Source: Auanema rhodensis (taxonomy: Eukaryota > Nematoda > Chromadorea > Rhabditida > Rhabditidae). Taken from it: DNA of 64,000 nt. The position numbers and the translations under genes are program-made. The stretch covers positions 14,972,476-15,036,475 of the forward strand of contig OZ059894.1 of NCBI GenBank assembly GCA_964057225.1, given 5' to 3'. The notes beneath the pieces were generated by a model. That model made no database searches. It was not told the origin of the DNA and saw nothing but the letters and a program-made list of their open reading frames with translations. Shown piece by piece: positions 58,826 through 64,000 of this stretch. Every line of letters starts with the position of its first letter. The first letter of the stretch is position 1.

Positions 58826-59577
58826 TCACAAATCCCTTGCATGAACGGGGCTCGGTAAGGGTACTATACTCTTTTTTTGTACATCCTGCGGTAGTGCTTT
58901 CCGCATATCTATAAATCGTAATGATCATAAATTTAAATTAACTGTTCAACATACCGTACGCGTTCTCATCCTCTGTTCCTGAATAATAATCTAAAACTTC
59001 TCTATACACTACATAACCTAATGATTTGTACATGCTAATTGCAACTTTATTTGAAACTCGCACGAAGAGATCAACAAAGTAGGATTCCTTGCTAAAAGAA
59101 AAACATTAGATATATTATGATATCTCTTGAAATTCCTAACAGTTCAGATATTATCTCGAGTGTGGTCATCATTCGAGCTCCTAAACCCAAACGTCGGTAA
59201 GCTGGAGCAACTGATAACGCCGTAACATGTCCATGCCATTCTTCCAAGCGACCTTCGGCTTTACCCATAACTAAGCAATCAAGTTTAACGTTGAAGATAC
59301 AGATCAGGCAAGTGAAAAACTTTTTGAGTTTTCACGAAATTAGCAATGCTGATTCATACCGTAGCCCATTATTTCTCCGTTAGGATGTTCCGCAACTTGA
59401 TAGAACTCTGGCCAGTTAACCAAATAGAACAGATAAAAGTTGAACCCATACTTAAAACAAATTTTAAAGCAAATTATATTATTCATTACAATTTTATACC
59501 GTTTCCGTGAGTTTATCAAGATTTACACTATTGAACTTAAGCATGTCCAATGGGTGGAAAGGGCGGAGGGTAGTCAT
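58826..59577 (-). CDS. natb-1: NatB catalytic subunit NAA20 (N-terminal acetyltransferase)
   Basis: The start 59577 reads MTTLRPFHPLDMLKFNSVNL, almost the NAA20 consensus. GNAT motifs follow: YLVNWPEFYQVAEHPNGEIM, then GKAEGRLEEWHGHVTALSVA, then the acetyl-CoA loop YRRLGLGARMM (R/Q-x-x-G-x-G/A). FVDLFVRVSNKVAISMYKSL and GYVVYREVLDYYSG complete the fold. The C-terminus DMRKALPQDVQKKSIVPLP ends at TGA 58826-58828, as in human NAA20. NatB acetylates N-terminal Met-Asp/Glu/Asn/Gln of nascent chains at the ribosome together with NAA25. There are five exons. It is the largest recognised gene of the cluster, preceded by an unknown protein gene and followed by small membrane proteins. The symbol is the name used for the C. 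elegans orthologue as I recall it. Confidence 0.93.
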
Positions 59578-59826
59578 GTTCAGCTAAAACTTATTCTATC
59601 AGCTTTCCTTTTTATTCAACTATACAGATATTCAGCAGGAATTCTAATCCTTGACAAAATATTCCTTTCGATTTCAACAACTTTAATTTTTTATTAATTA
59701 TAAAAATTATCTGAGAACATTAATTTGAATTTAATGACTGTACACAACAATACAAGAAATCTAGATCATTTGAGACAATTCTTAAATTACACTTTTGGCA
59801 AAATGAATAGATTCCACTATATGGAT

Positions 59827-60340
59827 TTATTTGTCCTTTTCTTCATCCTGAATAATAATATATATAAGTATAAATATTAACGTAGTATTTTAAAATACCT
59901 GAACTCCAAAAGATTTTAAAGCAGGGAACTGATTTTTTAACCATCTTACGTAGAAAAGTTCTTGCTTTTGGTGAGGAGAAACAAGAGATGGATTATCTTG
60001 GATTGTATAGTATGCATAATGCATGGCTTAATCAATAATAATATTCATCAATCGAACAGTAAAAATACTTACAAACAATAAGAGCAGCGAAGCATCCCCA
60101 CTCTTTCCATGTTTGTCCAGTGATACGAGCCATTCTAAATAATGCTTCTAAGAAATATACATTATTGCGATATGAGGAAACAGTAGTAATAACAACTGAA
60201 ACATTTAAAAAAGATTATACTGAGGAAAGATGAACTGACGCACAAGCGATGGTTGAACTTTAAGTACCCATAGCGGTCCCAGAGTACGTGACGTTTCGCA
60301 AGTTGAGATTTCTTGCCAAACTCACGTAGGCCTGGCTAAG
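59827..60340 (-). CDS. Unknown protein, N-terminus unresolved
   Basis: Four exons join cleanly. The reading is RTLGPLWVLKVQPSLV, then VITTVSSYRNNVYFLEALFR and MARITGQTWKEWGCFAALIV, then MHYAYYTIQDNPSLVSPHQ, FYVRWLKNQFPALKSFG and VQDEEKDK with stop at 59827-59829. That leaves at least ~115 residues with one weak hydrophobic stretch (CFAALIVCMHYAYY). The first exon's frame has no ATG before a stop near 60327, so a further 5' exon is needed and I could not find it. A small mitochondrial or membrane protein is possible; I do not recognise the family. It is the upstream member of the minus-strand cluster, ~250 bp before NAA20. Confidence 0.5.
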
Positions 60341-61001
60341 CAAATATTAATACTACATTTCAAGCTTTACACTTATGCAATTTAATAAAAAAATAGTTTA
60401 TAACAAAAGTAATAACTATTTTGGAAGTGAACAATACTCGGATTTGAGTAAATTCTACCTGGTTATTGATTAAATTCGAGCAACCGGCGCTACATTGAAA
60501 ATTCCTTTAATTTGTGATCGCACATTGCGTCGTAAGTTTGTGATGTTTTTCAGCGGTTCAAAAATAATTTTTTAAAAAATATTATTATTTGTTATTATTT
60601 AAATAAAAATGAATAATTTCTCAAAGGAATTTGTTGATTTCGAAAAACAATTGCTAAATTAGGAATTTGTTTTTAGTTTTTCAAATAGTTAAGAAAAAAT
60701 TATTATTGTAGTCCAATTAATGCTTTGTTGTTTCATTTTAATGTTATCATGGAATATTATGATACTTTTTTTGGTATTTATGTTTAAAATCCTGCGAATA
60801 TTTTTTTGAATAAAAAGGACGTAGTCTGGTTCTGTTCCTTTTGCTATTTTTATTGTGAAGTTGCTACGAAATAAATTAATGTATTTTTGATCAGTCGAAG
60901 TTTAAATTTTAATTTACAATAATTTCAATAATTTTATTTAGTAATTTTCGATTGTATTTATGCCTTTTTTTCTCTTCTGTCTTAATTGATTACCATTTTA
61001 G
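60341..61001. other. Divergent upstream region
   Basis: AT-rich region between the minus-strand cluster and RRP15. It must contain promoters for both directions. A first exon of the unknown minus-strand gene may lie in 60450-60560, but stops block the obvious frames. Confidence 0.4.
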
Positions 61002-61857
61002 ATGACTCCCGCTCAGAGTCGAGATGTTCTAACAGTTGAAGAAGATGACAATGAAAGTATTCTTGAGAGTGAGGGTGGTGGTAAGGAAAACTATTTTAAA
61101 TACATTCAATAATATCTAATTTGGTTCAGAATCCGGTATGGATTCTGCTGATGATAATGAACGCGAGGAAGACAATGTGGTAGTATTTGATACTGTAAAG
61201 GTATATTAAGCTAATTAGTGAAATTAAACTCTATGACACTTTTCTAGAGACCCAGACCGCAACTCCAGAGAAAGAAAAGGCTTACTAAAAAGGAAGTTAA
61301 GACAAAGCGAAGTGTAAGATTGAAAGAATACTTGATGTATTTTATGAATTCTTATAGGTTAAAATGCTTCTTTTAACAGCCGGACTAGTAAAGCCTGATG
61401 TAACCACTGATAAAGAAAAAGAAAGATTGCTTAGAAGAATAGCTACAAAGTAGTTTCAGGATTTTTGTTAAAATTAAATTTTTTATTTTTAGGGGTGTTG
61501 TACAACTTTTCAATGCTGTAGCTATAAGACAGAAGACTATGTCTGAAGAATTATCCAAAAAATTAACAATGAAAGAAAGACAGGTTTATTCCAAAATTTA
61601 AGTTAATTATTATATGTAAATTGTTTTAAGGAGGTTACTGAGAAGTTGAAAGGAAGTAACTTTGATGTCTACAGTGATCAAAGAAAGAAAGAAAAACAGG
61701 TATATTTTTTTCTTTTGAAAAAATAATTATCTTTATCTAACATAAATTGGTTCAGGAACCTGATGATGATCAAGATGATGAAGATATGGATGATTTTGAT
61801 TTGGATGACTCCGGATGCAAGGATGAGTTACATCTTGAAGAAGAGGATGGAGAATAG
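61002..61857 (+). CDS. rrp-15: Ribosome-biogenesis protein RRP15
   Basis: Seven exons from ATG 61002, which directly follows ATTTTAG (likely SL acceptor). The N-terminus is acidic (VEEDDNESILESEGG) and followed by a basic block (RPRPQLQRKKRLTKKEVKTK). The diagnostic RRP15 segment is ERLLRRIATKGVVQLFNAVA, then KTMSEELSKKL. The tail has FDVYSDQRKKEKQ and a very acidic end (DDDQDDEDMDDFDLDD) closing at 61857. RRP15 works in the nucleolus in processing of the 27S pre-rRNA and assembly of the 60S subunit. The length of about 210 residues and charge pattern are normal. Confidence 0.88.
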
Positions 61858-62777
61858 TTTGTTATTGTTATTGCTCTGTTGTTTTTGTTGTTATTATTGT
61901 TGTCTTCTGTCTTTGGCAGTATTTTCAAATCTATTTTGAAAATTTTTATATAAATTTACTGATATAATTCTATGTATATTTTATATTTTAAAATTATAAC
62001 AGTTTTCAAGGTATATATCTTGATTAAAAGCAATACAAAAAGTCTACGAGGAGATACTTGTTTGATATTCGGATAGACACGCAGGGATTTTTACAAGAGG
62101 TTCAGAAGTTAGAAAATGTTCTGGACAAACTGTAAGCATACACCAAACCTGTGAATAGTTTGAGCCATGTGCTGTATCGATACAATGATCAACTTGTTCT
62201 AACAGTTTTCGCCAATTTCCCTGTTTTTTTTTGAGTATTGAATGATTTTGATGTTAAACACATAGTTAATTGATTAGGTTTATCCGTTTGCATATGAAAT
62301 GGATCGAATGCATGTTTTCTATCCTCTTCCAGGTCTTCATAGACTCGTCAAATCAGTTCTCTTCCAGTTCTAATAGGACATAGATTGATAAATCTGTCAT
62401 GGTGATTCTTAAAATGGATACTGTTCTCAAGAAAGTCAGTACAAGCTGGTGTTACTCCGTTCTCGATGTTGCCTTAGATATGCGTTTAATAAGATATCGC
62501 TTTCAATATTTTTCTTAAATCTATTATATGTATGTAGAATCGTTTTAATGAAGTTCCCTAAACATTTTAGAAAAGAATATCAACTGAATTTAGAGATAGA
62601 GTCAGTTCGATATGGATAATGAATCAGAGAAACGTTTGATCTTTAACCAAGTTTATGATTTTTATAAGAAATAAGTTTCTCTAATGTTCTCACTGTTCTA
62701 TGTATAATTCATCTATTTTATCATTTATTTCTTTTTCTAGACTGTGTTTTAGATTTCAACTATATTCTTATCAAAAC
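61858..62777. other. Intergenic region
   Basis: About 900 bp. It begins with a T-rich, TTG-repeat 3' UTR of RRP15. I see no gene; 62040-62460 has mixed composition without a usable frame. A start codon at 62700 is in frame with the next gene, but the ATG at 62778 gives the better signal peptide. Confidence 0.45.
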
Positions 62778-63751
62778 ATGGCCTTTTTTCAGATAATGAT
62801 TTACTTAGTGCTTATTTCATTTTGTATAATTTATCAAGTAAACGCTGCTGGTTCAGCAATAAATAAGCAATGTCGTGAGCTACTACAGTGCTCGATCACT
62901 CAAAAATGTGTCAACGTGAGATGTTAATTCAAAAAAAACTTTTATTTAGTCATTTAGATTTAATTTTTGAGAAGAAACTTAAATTATATTGGGTACATTG
63001 TTTTCATACTCACATACTACATGATTCAGTTACCATGGTTAGCCGAAAAATTGAACAATAAAGAGATATCAGCTGAAATGTACAACGATATAGATGCGGT
63101 TTGTCCTCGTGGCTTCAGTGGCCTTACTTGTTTGGAGATTACTGCCAGACTAAAGGTTAACAACTTGAATCTCAGGCTACCGATTATGGCTGCATCTTCA
63201 CTGCTGGATGTCAAGAAGAATGTAATCGTTGTCCGCTATGTTTCAACAGCAAACAACAAGTTGTGGAAATTCTGAGTGGAACTCGTTTTAACGAAACTGG
63301 TAATACAGATTCTATATTTCTGTTGAAGCAGTTGTGATTCCTGAACTTTTCTTTAGCTGAATGTCATGACTTATTGGAGTGTGCCGGGGATTGCGTATCT
63401 ACATCGGGTCAAGACCTCAGTATGATCAATCGGTGCTTAAGACATACCTGTGCATATCACTGTTTTGATGGGTAAACTAGAACGATACAGGAATCTCATA
63501 GAAACTATGAACTTCTTTACAGTTCATGCCCGAAGTGCTCTGGATTCGTAACCAGAATATTCAACCAGATGTGCGTATCTGGAGATTTCAGAGAAAATGT
63601 GAAAGGATTTGAAGTAAAATCGACTTTAGAAACAATCTATATAATAGTATTTATGTTATAGGGACAGTGTTTTGAACTTTTCCGTGAAATCGTGCACGAA
63701 AAATTCCGAGCAGAATTCGACAAAACTGGAAAAGCACCGGCTATTGGATAA
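62778..63751 (+). CDS. Unknown Cys-rich secreted protein with two related modules
   Basis: The start 62778 gives a signal peptide (MAFFQIMIYLVLISFCIIYQVNA). Module 1 reads CRELLQCSITQKCV and, after two introns, YGCIFTAGCQEECNRCPLC. Module 2 reads CHDLLECAGDCVSTSGQ and CLRHTCAYHCF, then SCPKCSGF. They share C-x-x-L-L-x-C-x(n)-C-V then C-x(4-5)-C-x(2-3)-C-x(2-4)-C-P-x-C. The C-terminus is less Cys-rich (GQCFELFREIVHEKFRAEF), stop at 63751. The second intron is best placed at 63099-63175 (77 nt), since a 20-nt intron would be the only way to keep the CPRGFSGLTC stretch. Nematodes have many such disulfide-rich secreted proteins; I do not recognise this one and give no function. Confidence 0.65.
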
Positions 63752-64000
63752 TTTCTTACAACAGCGCTTCGACGATTGCAATGCAACATATTTATTTCCT
63801 ATTATGCCTTCAACAATAAGAATTATTTGAAAAACTATATGAAAGAAAATAATATTTTTGTTTGAAAAAACCTGTCAAGTACAATTTCGTAATCATGACT
63901 ATTATACAATTAAAAGTTTGTAAAGAAAATAAACTAAATATGCTATATATGGGCATATTGTTATATGAAATGAAGCCATTTGGTCTTTTTTGTCTATTCT
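63752..64000. other. 3' flank at the window edge
   Basis: AT-rich 3' flank of the Cys-rich gene, with AATAAA-like signals near 63930 (AAAATAAACT). There is no further gene before the window ends. Confidence 0.5.

Noticed and set aside
1-64000. CRISPR arrays, bacterial operons, integrons or phage genes
   Set aside because: No regularly spaced direct repeats and no prokaryotic gene organisation. Spliceosomal introns run through all recognised genes.

Overview
This window is nuclear DNA from a nematode. The evidence is the gene structure and the protein set. Most introns are 40-60 bp with GT-AG ends, the base composition is strongly AT-rich, and several coding starts sit directly on a 3' splice acceptor as expected for spliced-leader (SL) trans-splicing. 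The Hop/STI1 gene has the shortened TPR2A-TPR2B-DP form known from Caenorhabditis elegans. Other genes match families known in worms: a STAR-KH RNA-binding protein of the ASD-2/Quaking type, a SMOC-like matrix protein, a tandem-repeat galectin and a Pro/Ala/Gly-rich secreted cuticle-type protein. Splice acceptors are less uniform than the C. elegans TTTTCAG, so I do not assign a genus. I saw no tRNA, rRNA, CRISPR array or bacterial gene.

Layout. 1-9298 is gene-poor. 9299-10525 (+) is a SIKE/FGFR1OP2-family gene, and 10807-12398 (-) is a peptide-receptor-like GPCR. 12399-21355 is a second gene-poor, microsatellite-rich stretch. From 21356 to 51470 every recognised intact gene is on the minus strand: SMOC-like, STAR-KH (asd-2 type), an RRM+extended-Tudor protein, a short unknown protein, galectin, STI-1, a large protein with a duplicated unknown domain, a GH27 alpha-galactosidase/alpha-NAGA, an SLC25 carrier and a GDSL phospholipase B-like enzyme. 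Decayed MRG-like fragments lie between the SMOC-like and STAR-KH genes. From 52810 the strands alternate: a small secreted protein (+), an ABHD12-like hydrolase (-), a repeat-rich secreted protein (+), a tight minus-strand cluster (unknown protein, NAA20, a membrane-segment ORF, a small membrane protein, a DMAC1-like protein, gluconokinase), then RRP15 (+) and a Cys-rich secreted protein (+).

Most genes are unrelated housekeeping or secreted functions. The likely functional grouping is the cluster at 57098-60340, where five or six genes lie head to tail with short gaps, as in nematode operons. The most interesting items are the ~760-residue protein with two copies of an unrecognised ~150-residue domain, the RRM+eTudor protein with a weakened Tudor aromatic cage, the MRG-like pseudogenes, a GC-rich segment at 35221-35413 with several strong hairpins that may be a structured RNA, and three nematode-type proteins I cannot assign to a family. 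All gene models were read by eye. Exon joins are inferred from frame and splice signals and were not tested against transcripts.
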